From contig NZ_JAFCKB010000004.1 in the NCBI RefSeq assembly GCF_018130615.1, positions 248,001 through 312,000 of the forward strand: DNA of 64,000 nucleotides, read 5' to 3'. The notes under the pieces were generated by a model. The model searched no databases. It worked only from the letters and a program-made list of their open reading frames with translations, and was not told the DNA's origin. The stretch is from Bradyrhizobium manausense (GTDB taxonomy: Bacteria > Pseudomonadota > Alphaproteobacteria > Rhizobiales > Xanthobacteraceae). Positions 54,567 to 63,086 of this stretch are shown here, one piece after another (position 1 is the first letter of the stretch; each line of letters starts with the position of its first letter). A program made the translations under genes and the position numbers.

Positions 54567-54660
54567 AAGCGGAGTCAAGGACTACCATGATACCGTAACG
54601 CATCGAGATGCGGGGCCGGCGCCGCAGCTTCCGCCGGCCCCGCCCCGTCCGCTTCGATCG

Positions 54661-54861
54661 TCAGTTCGTGGTGTTCGGCATGCAGGGCGGCTCCTTGTAG
54701 GGCGCGGTGGCAAAGGCCCCCTCAGCTGGCGCCCTGACGCAACCCGCCGTCGCGTGCATCACACCGCGCCGCGCAGGCGCGACGTCGCGGGCGGACGCAG
54801 CTTCGATTTGATAAACAGCAGCGGCAATCAGGGCGGCCGAGACAAGGCTCAATCGGATCAT
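54661..54861 (-). CDS. Small hypothetical exported protein
   Basis: 66 residues with a signal peptide (MIRLSLVSAALIAAAVYQIEAASA) and a short mature part containing two cysteines. A GGAG ribosome binding site lies 10 bases upstream of the ATG on the minus strand. No family recognised. Cysteine spacing suggests a disulfide in the periplasm; function unknown. Confidence 0.6.
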   Translation of the reverse strand: MIRLSLVSAALIAAAVYQIEAASARDVAPARRGVMHATAGCVRAPAEGAFATAPYKEPPCMPNTTN

Positions 54862-54975
54862 GGATTTTCTCCGCGTGGCAAACGGACATCGAAAGAATTT
54901 CGACGTCCTGAGTGCAAGAGCGGAGAACCAGCGAGGATATTTCGGTGCGCGCCTTCAAACAAACGCGAGCAGTCC

Positions 54976-56283
54976 TCATCCCAGCTGAAACACCGCCACC
55001 GGCTGCTCGTAACCGCGAACGGTGACCTCGCCGAGGGACACGGCATCCTCGCCGTCATCGCCGAGCGCTTCGCGCACGGTCGCCGAGATCAGAAGCTGGG
55101 TGCCGAACTCCTTGTTGAGCGCCTCGAGCCGGGAGGCGAAATTCACGGTATCACCGATCACAGTGTATTCCTTGCGCCGGGGCGAACCGATATTGCCGGC
55201 AACGACCTCGCCGAAATGGATGCCGATGCCGATCCTGAGCGGCCAGCTCGTCTGCGCATTGATGCGGTCCATTGCGCTCAGCATCTCGCGGCCTGCCGCG
55301 ACAGATCGATGCGCGGCATCGGAGGCCTCCAGCGGGGCGCCGAACAGCGCGAGAAAGCCGTCGCCGAGAAACTTGTTCACGATGCCGCCGTGGCGGTCGA
55401 GAATATCGACCAGCACCGCGAAGGCACCGTCGAGCCGGTCGACGACCTCCTGCGGCGTGCGCGACTGCGCGCCTGCCGTAAAGCCGCGGAAATCGACGAA
55501 CATCACGGCGACGCGGCGCAGATCACCGGCCGCGCTCGTCCCCTCCGCCATCAGCCGCTCGACCACTTGCGGCGACACATGCTGGCCGAACAGATTGGTC
55601 ACCCGGTCGCGCGCCGTGGCCGCCGCGATGCTCGCGGCGAACTGTCGTCGCAACTGCGCGCCGACCGAACCCGCGAGCACGCCGCAGACCAGGATGACGG
55701 CGCTGCGCACCACGTGGAAGTAGATCAGGGGCTCGCCGGTGTCGCTGGCCGAATTGTAGTACAGCGCGACAGCCAGGAGCTCGGCGGCGGCGACAAATCC
55801 CGTAAAGGTGGACAGCCAGAAATCGAGCCGAAGCGTCGAGAGAATGACGAAGATGAAATAGACCAGCGGCAACACGAAGCCGAGCGCCTGGCTCGCGCCC
55901 ATGCTGCGGATCTGGAGGATCAGGATGAGCGTCGGCAGCGACGTTTCGATGGTTGCACCGATATAGCGCCTGATCACCGGCAGGTCGCGATCGAGCTTCA
56001 GGTTTCGCCTGATCTGGCCATGAACCCAGACCTCGAAGAGCAGGAAGCCCGCCACGAGGACATATTCGCGGACCATGCCCTCCGTCCCGCGCCAGATCCG
56101 GTTCGAGATGGCGGGATCGATCACGAAGGTTGCCGTGAGCAGGACCATCATGACGAGGCCGGTGGCGATCAGCGCCTTCACCCGCAACAGCTCGGTGCGC
56201 AGCACTTCGCGCGTCAGCTCGCGCTCGAACTCCTCCGAGAGAACGGCGCCCCCGCGTCTCTTCCAATTCGTAAAGCCGACCAT
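54976..56283 (-). CDS. Membrane-anchored adenylate/guanylate cyclase
   Basis: 435 residues. Six predicted membrane helices in residues 35-210 (first at about 37-55, last near 190-208), then the class III cyclase domain. D264 in VMFVDFRGFT and D308 in FLGDGFLALFG bind the catalytic metals, and IGIGIHFGEVVAGNIGSPRRKEYTVIGDTVNFASRLE near residue 350-385 is the substrate-binding region. Probably makes cAMP in response to a signal sensed by the membrane part. It is a second cyclase distinct from the CHASE2 one at 40552-42438. Leftward; a REP element lies just upstream of its start. Confidence 0.93.
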   Translation of the reverse strand: MVGFTNWKRRGGAVLSEEFERELTREVLRTELLRVKALIATGLVMMVLLTATFVIDPAISNRIWRGTEGMVREYVLVAGFLLFEVWVHGQIRRNLKLDRDLPVIRRYIGATIETSLPTLILILQIRSMGASQALGFVLPLVYFIFVILSTLRLDFWLSTFTGFVAAAELLAVALYYNSASDTGEPLIYFHVVRSAVILVCGVLAGSVGAQLRRQFAASIAAATARDRVTNLFGQHVSPQVVERLMAEGTSAAGDLRRVAVMFVDFRGFTAGAQSRTPQEVVDRLDGAFAVLVDILDRHGGIVNKFLGDGFLALFGAPLEASDAAHRSVAAGREMLSAMDRINAQTSWPLRIGIGIHFGEVVAGNIGSPRRKEYTVIGDTVNFASRLEALNKEFGTQLLISATVREALGDDGEDAVSLGEVTVRGYEQPVAVFQLG

Positions 56284-56294
56284 TCCGTCCCCCA

Positions 56295-56395
56295 GTCATT
56301 CCGGGGCGATGCGACGGGACCGCGAAACGCGGCCCGGAGCAGCGAACCCGGAATCTCGAGATTCCGGGTTCGCACTTCGTGCGCCCCGGAATGAC
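56295..56395. repeat. REP-type palindrome, long form with inner GGAATCTCGAGATTCC hairpin
   Basis: Outer arms GTCATTCCGGGGCG and CGCCCCGGAATGAC. The left part contains a CGCGAAACGCGG hairpin, and the perfect inner palindrome GGAATCTCGAGATTCC is shared with 8690-8767. It lies between the ABC-2 permease and the cyclase gene (both leftward). Confidence 0.88.
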
Positions 56396-56413
56396 GCCAG
56401 AGGACATTGTGCC

Positions 56414-57577
56414 TCAATCCAGCGTGCGGCGGAAGCGCGTCACGGCGATCGTCATGGCGACCAGCATCAGCGCAGCCAGCGCCAGCGCATCGAATCGCAG
56501 ATTTGGCATGGACGCGCCCTTCAGCATGATGGCGCGGACGATGCGGATGTAGTGCGTCAGCGGCAGGCATTCGCCGACATATTGCGCCCAATTCGGCATG
56601 CCCGCGAACGGGAACATGAATCCGGACAAGAGAATGCTTGGCAGAAAGAACATGAACGACATCTGTATCGCCTGTAGTTGATTCTGCGCGATGGTGGAGA
56701 ACGTGTAGCCGATCGCGAGATTTGCGGCGATGAAAAGGGTCGAAAGTGCCGCCAGCAGAAACAGATTGCCGAGCACCGGAACGCCGAACAGGAACACTCC
56801 AATATTGACGATCAGGAAAGCCTGGATGAATCCGACCAGGATGTAGGGAACGATCTTGCCGATCATCACCTCGACCGGCTTGATCGGCATCGACAGGAGG
56901 CTCTCCATGGTGCCACGTTCAATCTCGCGCGTCACCGACAGTGCCGTGAAGATCAGCATCGTCATGGTGAGGATGGTGCCGACCAGTCCCGGCACGATGT
57001 TGAGCCGCGATTCCGCGGCGGGATTGTAGCGCGCGTGCGCGCGGATCTCGAACGGCGGTGCCGGGGGGGCGCCGATGTAGAGATCGTGCGCGAGCGCGGT
57101 CTGCACGATCATGCCGAGCGAGCCGAGCGCGGAGCTTGCCGCGACCGGATCGGTCGCGTCGGCGGCGACCAGCAGCGCCGGCTTGTCGCCGCGCCGCACC
57201 GCGCGTTCGAAGCCGCGCGGGATCTCGACGCCGAATAGCACCTTGCCCGACTTCAGGAGATTGTCGAACTCGTCGACGTCGTGCACCTCGTAGATGAAGC
57301 GGAAATAGGCGGTATTCTCCAACGCCTTCAGGACCGAACGAGCGAGATCGGAGTCCTCCTGGAGCAGCACCGCGCTTGGCAGATGGTGCGGCGTGGTGTT
57401 GATGGCATAACCGAACAAGAGAAGCTGCATCACCGGAATCGCCACGATCATCGCAAACGAGACGCGGTCCCGCCGAAGCTGGATGAACTCCTTCGCCATC
57501 ATGGCATAGGAGCGGCGCCAGAAGCCGAAGCGGCCGCGGATCTCCCCGATGGCGTCGGTTGTCCGGATTGTGCTCAT
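56414..57577 (-). CDS. ABC-2 type transporter permease
   Basis: 387 residues. Six membrane helices of the ABC2_membrane family (first near residue 38-55, then a large extracytoplasmic loop, five at the C-terminal side), with the loop signature FQ..MPSILLSGFMFPFAGMP near 320. Part of an efflux complex with the ATPase and HlyD-like protein encoded immediately upstream (4-base overlap with the ATPase gene). Exports drugs or lipids of unknown identity. Last gene of the TetR-HlyD-ATPase-permease operon. Confidence 0.93.
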   Translation of the reverse strand: MSTIRTTDAIGEIRGRFGFWRRSYAMMAKEFIQLRRDRVSFAMIVAIPVMQLLLFGYAINTTPHHLPSAVLLQEDSDLARSVLKALENTAYFRFIYEVHDVDEFDNLLKSGKVLFGVEIPRGFERAVRRGDKPALLVAADATDPVAASSALGSLGMIVQTALAHDLYIGAPPAPPFEIRAHARYNPAAESRLNIVPGLVGTILTMTMLIFTALSVTREIERGTMESLLSMPIKPVEVMIGKIVPYILVGFIQAFLIVNIGVFLFGVPVLGNLFLLAALSTLFIAANLAIGYTFSTIAQNQLQAIQMSFMFFLPSILLSGFMFPFAGMPNWAQYVGECLPLTHYIRIVRAIMLKGASMPNLRFDALALAALMLVAMTIAVTRFRRTLD

Positions 57578-58503
57578 TGGAAATTATCCTTGGAGCGGCC
57601 CATCAGCTCGATGAAGACGTCTTCCAGCGATGGATGCGACTTCTGCCAGTGCAGGCCGCTCTTCTCGCGCCACGGCGCGATGCTGGCTTCGAGTGCCGCC
57701 AAGTCGCGGCCCGAGACGTGCAGCGAGGTGCCGAACGGGGCCACCATGTCGATCCCGGGCCTGCCGGCGAGCTCGGCGGCGAGGCCGTTCAACTCGCCGG
57801 TGACGGTATAAGTCGCCAGCGCGGATTTCGCGATCACCTCATCGACGGTGCCGTGCGTCAAGAGATGGCCGTAAGCGATATAAGCGATCTCGTGACAGCG
57901 TTCGGCCTCGTCCATGTAATGGGTCGAGACCAGCACGGTGAGCCCTTCGGCCGCGAGCGCGTGGATCTCGTTCCAGAAATCGCGCCGCGCCTTCGGATCG
58001 ACGCCGGCGGTCGGCTCGTCGAGCAGCAGCAGCTTTGGATTGGGCAGCGTGCAAGCCCCTAGCGCCAGCCGCTGCTTCCAGCCACCGGAGAGCTCGCCTG
58101 CGAGCTGATCCTCGCGACCCGAGAGCCCGAGCCGCTTGATCATGTCGCGTGCCGCACCGCGCGCATCCGTGAGGCCATAGAGCCGCGCGACGAATTCGAG
58201 ATTCTCCCGCACCGAGAGGTCCTGATACAGGCTGAAACGCTGGGTCATGTAGCCGACCTGGCGCTTGATCTTTTCGGCGTCGCGCAGGATGTCGTAGCCG
58301 AGGCAGGTGCCCTCGCCGCTGTCGGGCGTCAGCAGGCCGCAGAGGATCCGGATGGTCGTGGTCTTGCCCGAGCCGTTCGGCCCGAGGAAGCCGTAGATCG
58401 AGCCACGCTTCACCTGCATCGACAGATCGTGCACGACCTCGCGGCCGCCGAACGATTTCGTCAGGCCCTTGACGTCGATCGCGATGTCATTGCCGGCGCT
58501 CAT
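57574..58503 (-). CDS. ABC transporter ATP-binding protein (ABC-2 exporter)
   Basis: 309 residues. Walker A FLGPNGSGKTTTIRILCGLL at about residue 41, signature LSGGWKQRLALG near 144, Walker B LLLLDEPTAGVDP near 166, and H in VSTHYMDEAERC near 198. C-terminal extension typical of ABC-2 drug exporter ATPases (DrrA-like). Energises the permease at 56414-57577; start ATG at 58503 overlaps the HlyD stop by 4 bases, so all are translationally coupled. The frame is open upstream to 58701, out of family. Confidence 0.93.
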   Translation of the reverse strand: MSAGNDIAIDVKGLTKSFGGREVVHDLSMQVKRGSIYGFLGPNGSGKTTTIRILCGLLTPDSGEGTCLGYDILRDAEKIKRQVGYMTQRFSLYQDLSVRENLEFVARLYGLTDARGAARDMIKRLGLSGREDQLAGELSGGWKQRLALGACTLPNPKLLLLDEPTAGVDPKARRDFWNEIHALAAEGLTVLVSTHYMDEAERCHEIAYIAYGHLLTHGTVDEVIAKSALATYTVTGELNGLAAELAGRPGIDMVAPFGTSLHVSGRDLAALEASIAPWREKSGLHWQKSHPSLEDVFIELMGRSKDNFQ

Positions 58504-59288
58504 CGCTTGTCCGCCACCGGAGTCTTCGGGTTGAGATAGACGTCGATCGGTTGTCCGACCCGCAACGCGTCCGGCCGCGAGGGCCGCGCCTGGATCAGGT
58601 AGACGAGCTTGTTGCGCTCTTCGAGGCTGTAGATCACCGGTGGGGTGTATTCGGCCGAGGTCGCGATGAAATAGATCTTTGCGGTGAGATCGGCGGCGCA
58701 ATTGTCGCAGGCCACCCGCACCTCGTCGCCGATCGACAGTTTCGGCAGCTCCGTCTCCGGCACGAAGAAGCGCAGCTTCATGTTGCCGGGCGGCATGATC
58801 GAGAGCACCGGTCGTTGCGCCGCCACCATCTCGCCCTCACGGAAATAGATCTGCTGGATGGTGCCGGCGACAGGCGCAAATCCCTTGCGCCGCGCCAGCC
58901 GCGTCTGCGAGGTCACCACCCGCGCCTGCGCAACCCGCAAGTCCGAGACCGCGGAATCGAGCGCGGCTTGCGTGCCTGAGCCGGTCTTGCGCAGGGAATC
59001 CGCGCGATCGAACACCTGTTGCGCATTGGCCAGCGTCGCCTTGGTCTGGTTGAGATCGGCAAGCTGGAGATCGTCATCGACCGAATACAAGGCGTCGCCA
59101 ACCTTCACCACGTCGCCTTCTCGGATGTCCAGCTTGATCACCCGCCCGGCTTCGTCCGGGCTGACATAGATCATGTCGGCTTCGACCCAGCCCTGGAAGC
59201 CGGGATCGCGCTTCTCCTTGCAACCGGCAAGCGATGTTGCAAGCACGACGGCCAATACGATTGCAGATATCCTTTGCGACGACCTCAT
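58500..59288 (-). CDS. HlyD family membrane fusion lipoprotein
   Basis: 262 residues. An LVVLATSLAGC-like lipobox at residues 14-23 (Cys 23) suggests a lipoprotein anchored in the inner membrane. Followed by a biotinyl-lipoyl-like domain (ADMIYVSPDEAGRVIKLDIREGDVVKVGDALYSVD), a short coiled-coil hairpin and the beta-barrel domain (AAQRPVLSIMPPGNMKLRFFVPE). Periplasmic adaptor of the ABC-2 exporter encoded downstream; it starts 4 bases within the TetR stop. Confidence 0.92.
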   Translation of the reverse strand: MRSSQRISAIVLAVVLATSLAGCKEKRDPGFQGWVEADMIYVSPDEAGRVIKLDIREGDVVKVGDALYSVDDDLQLADLNQTKATLANAQQVFDRADSLRKTGSGTQAALDSAVSDLRVAQARVVTSQTRLARRKGFAPVAGTIQQIYFREGEMVAAQRPVLSIMPPGNMKLRFFVPETELPKLSIGDEVRVACDNCAADLTAKIYFIATSAEYTPPVIYSLEERNKLVYLIQARPSRPDALRVGQPIDVYLNPKTPVADKR

Positions 59289-59968
59289 GTCGTCCTCCGT
59301 TCGCCAAAAATCAAATCGAGATGGACACGCAGCATGTCCTGCGCGTCGAGCGGCGCGTACCGTGCAAACAGGCTCTGCCAGATCACGGCGATCATCGCCG
59401 GCGCGACCAGGATCTGCGGGAAGCGCGCAAGGTTCTTCTGGTGGATCTCGCCGCGGGCGATGCCGAGCTCGATCAGCGCGCGCATGCCGGCCATCCCGCG
59501 CGAGACCACCTCACGGTAGTAGAAGTCGGCAACGGCCGGAAAGCGCGGCCCCTCCGCCACGATCAGGCGGACGAGATCTCCGCGCCGCGTGCCCATCACC
59601 TCCTTGATGAAGTTGCCGGCAAACGCCTCGATCAGATCGCGTACCGAGCCCGTCGGCGGCGGCAGCGCATTCAGCCTCGCCACTACGGGCACGATCACCG
59701 TGCGCACCAGCTCCTCGAACATCGATTCCTTGTCCTTGAAGTGCAGGTAGATCGTGCCCTTCGCGACGCCTGCGCGCCTGGCAATGTCGTCGAGCCGCGT
59801 CGCGGCAAAGCCGCGCGCAATGAATTCCTCCATCGCCGCCTCGACGATCGCCGCACGTCGTTCCGCCGCGCGCGCAGCGCGGCTCGACGCGGGAGCAGCC
59901 GCTTCCCCGCCAACCTCGGGGGTGTGAGTTGCTGGCTTCGCAACCGCTCTGGTGGACTTCTTTGACAT
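59285..59968 (-). CDS. TetR/AcrR family transcriptional regulator
   Basis: 227 residues. HTH DDIARRAGVAKGTIYLHFKDKESMFEELV near residue 50-80 is typical of the family; the C-terminal ligand domain is of TetR_C type. First gene of the hlyD-ABC-2 operon with a 4-base overlap to hlyD, so it probably represses its own operon through the perfect palindrome just upstream. The inducer (exported compound) is unknown. It is transcribed divergently from the ArsR gene. Confidence 0.93.
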   Translation of the reverse strand: MSKKSTRAVAKPATHTPEVGGEAAAPASSRAARAAERRAAIVEAAMEEFIARGFAATRLDDIARRAGVAKGTIYLHFKDKESMFEELVRTVIVPVVARLNALPPPTGSVRDLIEAFAGNFIKEVMGTRRGDLVRLIVAEGPRFPAVADFYYREVVSRGMAGMRALIELGIARGEIHQKNLARFPQILVAPAMIAVIWQSLFARYAPLDAQDMLRVHLDLIFGERRTT

Positions 59969-59976
59969 TGTTCATT

Positions 59977-59998
59977 TATGACTGACTAGTCAGTCATA
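59977..59998. promoter_or_regulatory. 22-base perfect palindrome, probable TetR operator
   Basis: The arms TATGACTGACT and AGTCAGTCATA are exact reverse complements with no spacer (11+11), starting 9 bases upstream of the TetR start codon. This is the size and symmetry of a TetR-family operator, in the right place for autorepression of the exporter operon. Confidence 0.85.
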
Positions 59999-60033
59999 GT
60001 CAATCAGCATTCATGTCCGAGACACGCAAACAA

Positions 60034-60067
60034 ATTAGCATTGACTAATGAATTAGTAATTGCTAAT
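60034..60067. promoter_or_regulatory. AT-rich imperfect palindrome upstream of arsR, probable operator
   Basis: ATTAGCATTGACTAAT faces ATTAGTAATTGCTAAT around a two-base centre; the 34-base stretch is an imperfect palindrome and strongly AT-rich compared with the surroundings. It ends 8 bases before the arsR ATG, as expected for an ArsR autoregulated operon. Confidence 0.65.
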
Positions 60068-60075
60068 TGATTGAC

Positions 60076-60411
60076 ATGATCGAAGCCGTCCCCAATCCTG
60101 TCACCGCCGTGATGCGCGCCCTCGCCGATCCAACCCGCCGCGCGGTGTTCGAGCGCGTCTTCGACAGCAAGGAGATCAGCGTCGCCGAGCTGACGCGCGG
60201 CAGCGGCGTCACGCAGGGCGCGATCTCGCAACATTTGAAATCGCTGAAGCAGGCCGGCCTCGTCGCCGAGCGCGCCGAGGGCCGCAACGTCTATTACCGC
60301 GCCGCCCCGCAAGGCCTCGAACCGTTGGTGACCTGGATGGATCATTACGGCGTGTTCTGGCGCGAGCGCTTCCAGAACCTGCGTGACCTCTTGAAGGAGA
60401 TCGACCCGTGA
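60076..60411 (+). CDS. ArsR family transcriptional regulator (no metal-site cysteines)
   Basis: 111 residues. Winged HTH with VAELTRGSGVTQGAISQHLKSLKQAGLVAERAEGRNVYYRAAPQG near residue 37-80. The protein contains no cysteine, so it cannot bind metal by the classic ArsR sites; similar proteins pair with AHSA1/SRPBCC genes and sense other signals. Start ATG at 60076; a TTG at 60067 in the operator is unlikely. Its stop overlaps the GTG of the AHSA1 gene (GTGA). Regulates that operon by inference. Confidence 0.93.
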   Translation: MIEAVPNPVTAVMRALADPTRRAVFERVFDSKEISVAELTRGSGVTQGAISQHLKSLKQAGLVAERAEGRNVYYRAAPQGLEPLVTWMDHYGVFWRERFQNLRDLLKEIDP

Positions 60412-60872
60412 GTGCAGCTGCGTTGAAAACCGAGACCAAAGACATCGTCATCGATGAGGTGCTCCCTCATGCGCCGGAGACCGTCTGGAAGGTGCTGACC
60501 AATGCGCAACTGATCGCGCGCTGGCTGATGAAGCCGACCGGTTTCGAAGCCGTCGAAGGTACGGCTTTTACCTTTCAAACCACGCCGGGCGGCAATTGGG
60601 ACGGCGTCATTCATTGCCGTGTTCTGGAGGTCGTGGCTGGCAGGCGTCTCGTCTACGCCTGGAAAGGCGGCCATGAGCGCAACACCGGCTATGGCGCACC
60701 GCTCGACACCGTCGTGACGTGGTCCCTCACCCCGGTCGAAGCCGGCACACGAATCCAGCTGATTCACGCGGGCTTCGTCATGCCCAGGAACGAGAGCGCG
60801 TACAGTGTCATGAGCGGCGGCTGGAAGAAGGTCGTCCGGCAACTCGACGAGATCAGCGGCGAAAGCAGTTGA
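60408..60872 (+). CDS. SRPBCC/AHSA1 family protein
   Basis: 154 residues. Starts with GTG inside the arsR stop. The fold begins DIVIDEVLPHAPETVWKVLTNAQLIARWLMKPTGFEAVEGTAFTFQT and ends with the conserved GGWKKVVRQLDEIS. Members bind hydrophobic ligands in a cavity; some are chaperone activators (Aha1-like). The ArsR-AHSA1 overlap and the following GFA gene are a common arrangement, with unknown purpose. Cytoplasmic. Confidence 0.92.
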   Translation: MSAAALKTETKDIVIDEVLPHAPETVWKVLTNAQLIARWLMKPTGFEAVEGTAFTFQTTPGGNWDGVIHCRVLEVVAGRRLVYAWKGGHERNTGYGAPLDTVVTWSLTPVEAGTRIQLIHAGFVMPRNESAYSVMSGGWKKVVRQLDEISGESS

Positions 60873-60884
60873 GGAGCCATCACC

Positions 60885-61298
60885 ATGGACAAGCCCTATA
60901 CCGGCGGCTGCGCCTGCGGCGCGATCCGCTATTCGATCACCGGCGAGCCTCTGTTCAGCAACCACTGCCAGTGCCGGGACTGCCAGCGTGAAAGCGGCAC
61001 CGGCCATGGCTCGTACGCCACCTTCGCGCGCGCCGGGGTCACGGTGACGGGCAAGGCCAAGACATGGGACATGGTTGGCGACAGCGGCAACGTGAAGACG
61101 CGCGCCTTCTGCCCCGAGTGCGGCTTGCCGGTCTACATGACCTTTGCCGCCATGCCCGACATCTTCACCATCCGCGCTGCGAGCCTCGACGAGCCCGCGC
61201 GCTACAAGCCGCAAGTGGTCACCTACGCCGCGCGCGGGCATGACTGGGATCATCTCGATCCCGGCCTCGCCAAGTTCGAGACGATGCCGCCGGGCTGA
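60885..61298 (+). CDS. GFA family protein (glutathione-dependent formaldehyde-activating enzyme-like)
   Basis: 137 residues. Zinc-binding cysteines are visible: GGCACGAIRY, NHCQCRDCQRESG and FCPECGLPVY. The Gfa/CENP-V fold holds structural zinc and a catalytic zinc. Although named for S-(hydroxymethyl)glutathione synthesis, most members have unknown substrates. It lies 12 bases after the AHSA1 gene and is the third gene of the ArsR operon. Cytoplasmic. Confidence 0.92.
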   Translation: MDKPYTGGCACGAIRYSITGEPLFSNHCQCRDCQRESGTGHGSYATFARAGVTVTGKAKTWDMVGDSGNVKTRAFCPECGLPVYMTFAAMPDIFTIRAASLDEPARYKPQVVTYAARGHDWDHLDPGLAKFETMPPG

Positions 61299-61308
61299 GG
61301 CGAAGGCC

Positions 61309-62334
61309 TCAGCCAAAGTCGAGCACCATGCGGCCGTCGATCTTGCCGGCCTTCATCCGGTCGAAGACGTCGTTGATCTCAGCCAGCGGCACCTTCGCCA
61401 CCTCAGCCTTGACCTTGCCGTCGGCGGCGAACGCGATGGCTTCGTCGAGATCCCGGCGCGTGCCGACGATGGAGCCACGCACCGTGATGCGCTTGAGCAC
61501 GACGTCGAAGATCGGTGTCGGGAATTCGCCCGGCGGCAGGCCGACGAGGCTGACGGTGCCCTTCCGGCGCACCATCTTCAACGCCTGGGCGAAGGCAGCG
61601 GTCGAGACCGCCGTCACCAGCACGCCGTGCGCCCCGCCGCCGGTTGCCGCAAGGACATTGTCCACGGCGCCCGCCGCAAGCGCGTTGACCGCGAGATCGG
61701 CACCGGCCTCCCGCGCAAGCGCGAGCTTGTCCGCGGCGATGTCGACGGCTGCAACCTTGAGCCCCATCGCCTTGGCGTATTGGATCGCGACGTGGCCGAG
61801 GCCGCCGACCCCCGAGATCACGACCCACTCGCCGGGCCTGGCCTCGGTCTCCTTCAATCCCTTGTAGGTGGTGACGCCAGCGCACAGGATCGGCGCAATA
61901 GCGGCAAAATCGATCGTCGCCGGCAGCTTCGCCGCAAAGGCGGCGGAGGCAATGACGTATTCAGCAAAGCCGCCGTTCACGCTGTAGCCGGTGTTGTGCT
62001 GGTGCTCGCACAACGTCTCCCAGCCGGTCTCGCAATATTCGCAAGACATGCACGCGTCGTGCAGCCAGGCCACGCCCACGGCGTCGCCAACCTTCAGATT
62101 CTTCACGCCGGGCCCGAGGGCGGCGACGATGCCGGCGACTTCATGCCCGGGAATGAAGGGCGGAACCGGCTTCACCGGCCAGTCACCGGTCGCGGCGTGC
62201 AGATCGGTGTGGCAGACGCCGCAGGCCTTCACCTTGACGAGAACCTCGCCCGGACCGGGCTCCGGCACCGCTACGTCCTCAATCACCAGCGGCTTGCCAA
62301 ATTGTCTGACGACGGCGGCTTTCATGGTCGGCAT
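61309..62334 (-). CDS. adhP: Zinc-dependent alcohol dehydrogenase (AdhP type)
   Basis: 341 residues. Catalytic zinc ligands: Cys and His in [18 protein letters not shown] and [10 protein letters not shown]; structural zinc: four cysteines in [17 protein letters not shown] near residue 92-110. NAD-binding motif [20 protein letters not shown] near 172. Oxidises primary alcohols or reduces aldehydes in the cytoplasm (propanol-preferring type). The ATG at 62334 has AAAGGAG 7 bases upstream; an upstream ATG at 62352 is less likely. A FixK/FNR-type box lies upstream, suggesting induction under low oxygen. Confidence 0.92.
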   Translation of the reverse strand: MPTMKAAVVRQFGKPLVIEDVAVPEPGPGEVLVKVKACGVCHTDLHAATGDWPVKPVPPFIPGHEVAGIVAALGPGVKNLKVGDAVGVAWLHDACMSCEYCETGWETLCEHQHNTGYSVNGGFAEYVIASAAFAAKLPATIDFAAIAPILCAGVTTYKGLKETEARPGEWVVISGVGGLGHVAIQYAKAMGLKVAAVDIAADKLALAREAGADLAVNALAAGAVDNVLAATGGGAHGVLVTAVSTAAFAQALKMVRRKGTVSLVGLPPGEFPTPIFDVVLKRITVRGSIVGTRRDLDEAIAFAADGKVKAEVAKVPLAEINDVFDRMKAGKIDGRMVLDFG

Positions 62335-62388
62335 CTGTCTGCTCCTTTGCATTGCGCGAGCAGACTAGCGAAGCCACACAGCCCCCGT

Positions 62389-62402
62389 TTGATTGGGGTC
62401 AA
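62389..62402 (-). promoter_or_regulatory. FixK/FNR-type box upstream of adhP
   Basis: TTGATTGGGGTCAA fits TTGA-N6-TCAA and extends to TTTGA...TCAAA. The consensus for FixK2 and FNR-like activators is TTG(A/C)-N6-(T/G)CAA. The box centre is about 61 bases before the adhP ATG, so an activator site at -40 to a start near 62355 would fit. No FixK gene is in the window. Confidence 0.65.
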
Positions 62403-62475
62403 ACCGCACAAACTTTACGCAGCGCGGTGTCCTCATCACGTCCTGGTGACGGCGCCACGATGGACGCTGCTGGCG

Positions 62476-62886
62476 TCAGCTATGGAACTTCAGACCATCG
62501 ATAATCTTGTCAATCACCTTGCGCTCGGCGCGCATCGCAATGCCGACGAGATTGAGATCGGCACGCGCGACCGCCCTCACCGCCTCGCGATTGGCGGCGT
62601 CATGCGTGGTCTTGAACATGTCCTCGGTATAGACCGCTGGCATGACGTTGCGGGTGAGCGCACGGTCGAGTGCGCGCGACAGCGCCGGACCATCAGCACC
62701 ATAGATCAGGATCGGCTGACCGATCAGCGCAAGATATTTCGTGCCCGAGGCATCCTCATAGGCATCGCCGATGCACTCCGGAAAGGCAGCCGCAATACCG
62801 CTCGTCAGGAACGAGGCAACATTGAGCTTTTGCCAGACTTCCAGATCGTTGCGGATGACGACGGCAATCTTGGTGTCGAACTGCAT
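62476..62886 (-). CDS. DUF2000 family protein
   Basis: 136 residues. MQFDTKIAVVIRNDLEVWQKLNVASFLTSGIAAAFPECIGDAYEDASG matches the DUF2000 family start. Its members have a compact alpha/beta fold with no known function. The ATG at 62886 is chosen because the family begins at this point; the frame is open to 62985 with residues that do not fit. No neighbour suggests a role. Cytoplasmic. Confidence 0.85.
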   Translation of the reverse strand: MQFDTKIAVVIRNDLEVWQKLNVASFLTSGIAAAFPECIGDAYEDASGTKYLALIGQPILIYGADGPALSRALDRALTRNVMPAVYTEDMFKTTHDAANREAVRAVARADLNLVGIAMRAERKVIDKIIDGLKFHS

Positions 62887-63086
62887 GAATTCTCCCAACA
62901 CACATCCAAGCGCCGGGAAAGAAACGAAGATTCTGCGCGCGCCGACGCTCGACATGAACGTAACCTGGATTGACCCATCGATCACAGCTCGGAAATTTCA
63001 ACGGAGATGCGACCGGCTGCGCTTCTCCTCGCTGGCCAAGTCGGGTATACGTCGGCGCTCTGTCACTGAACTGTCATAAACCTTGC

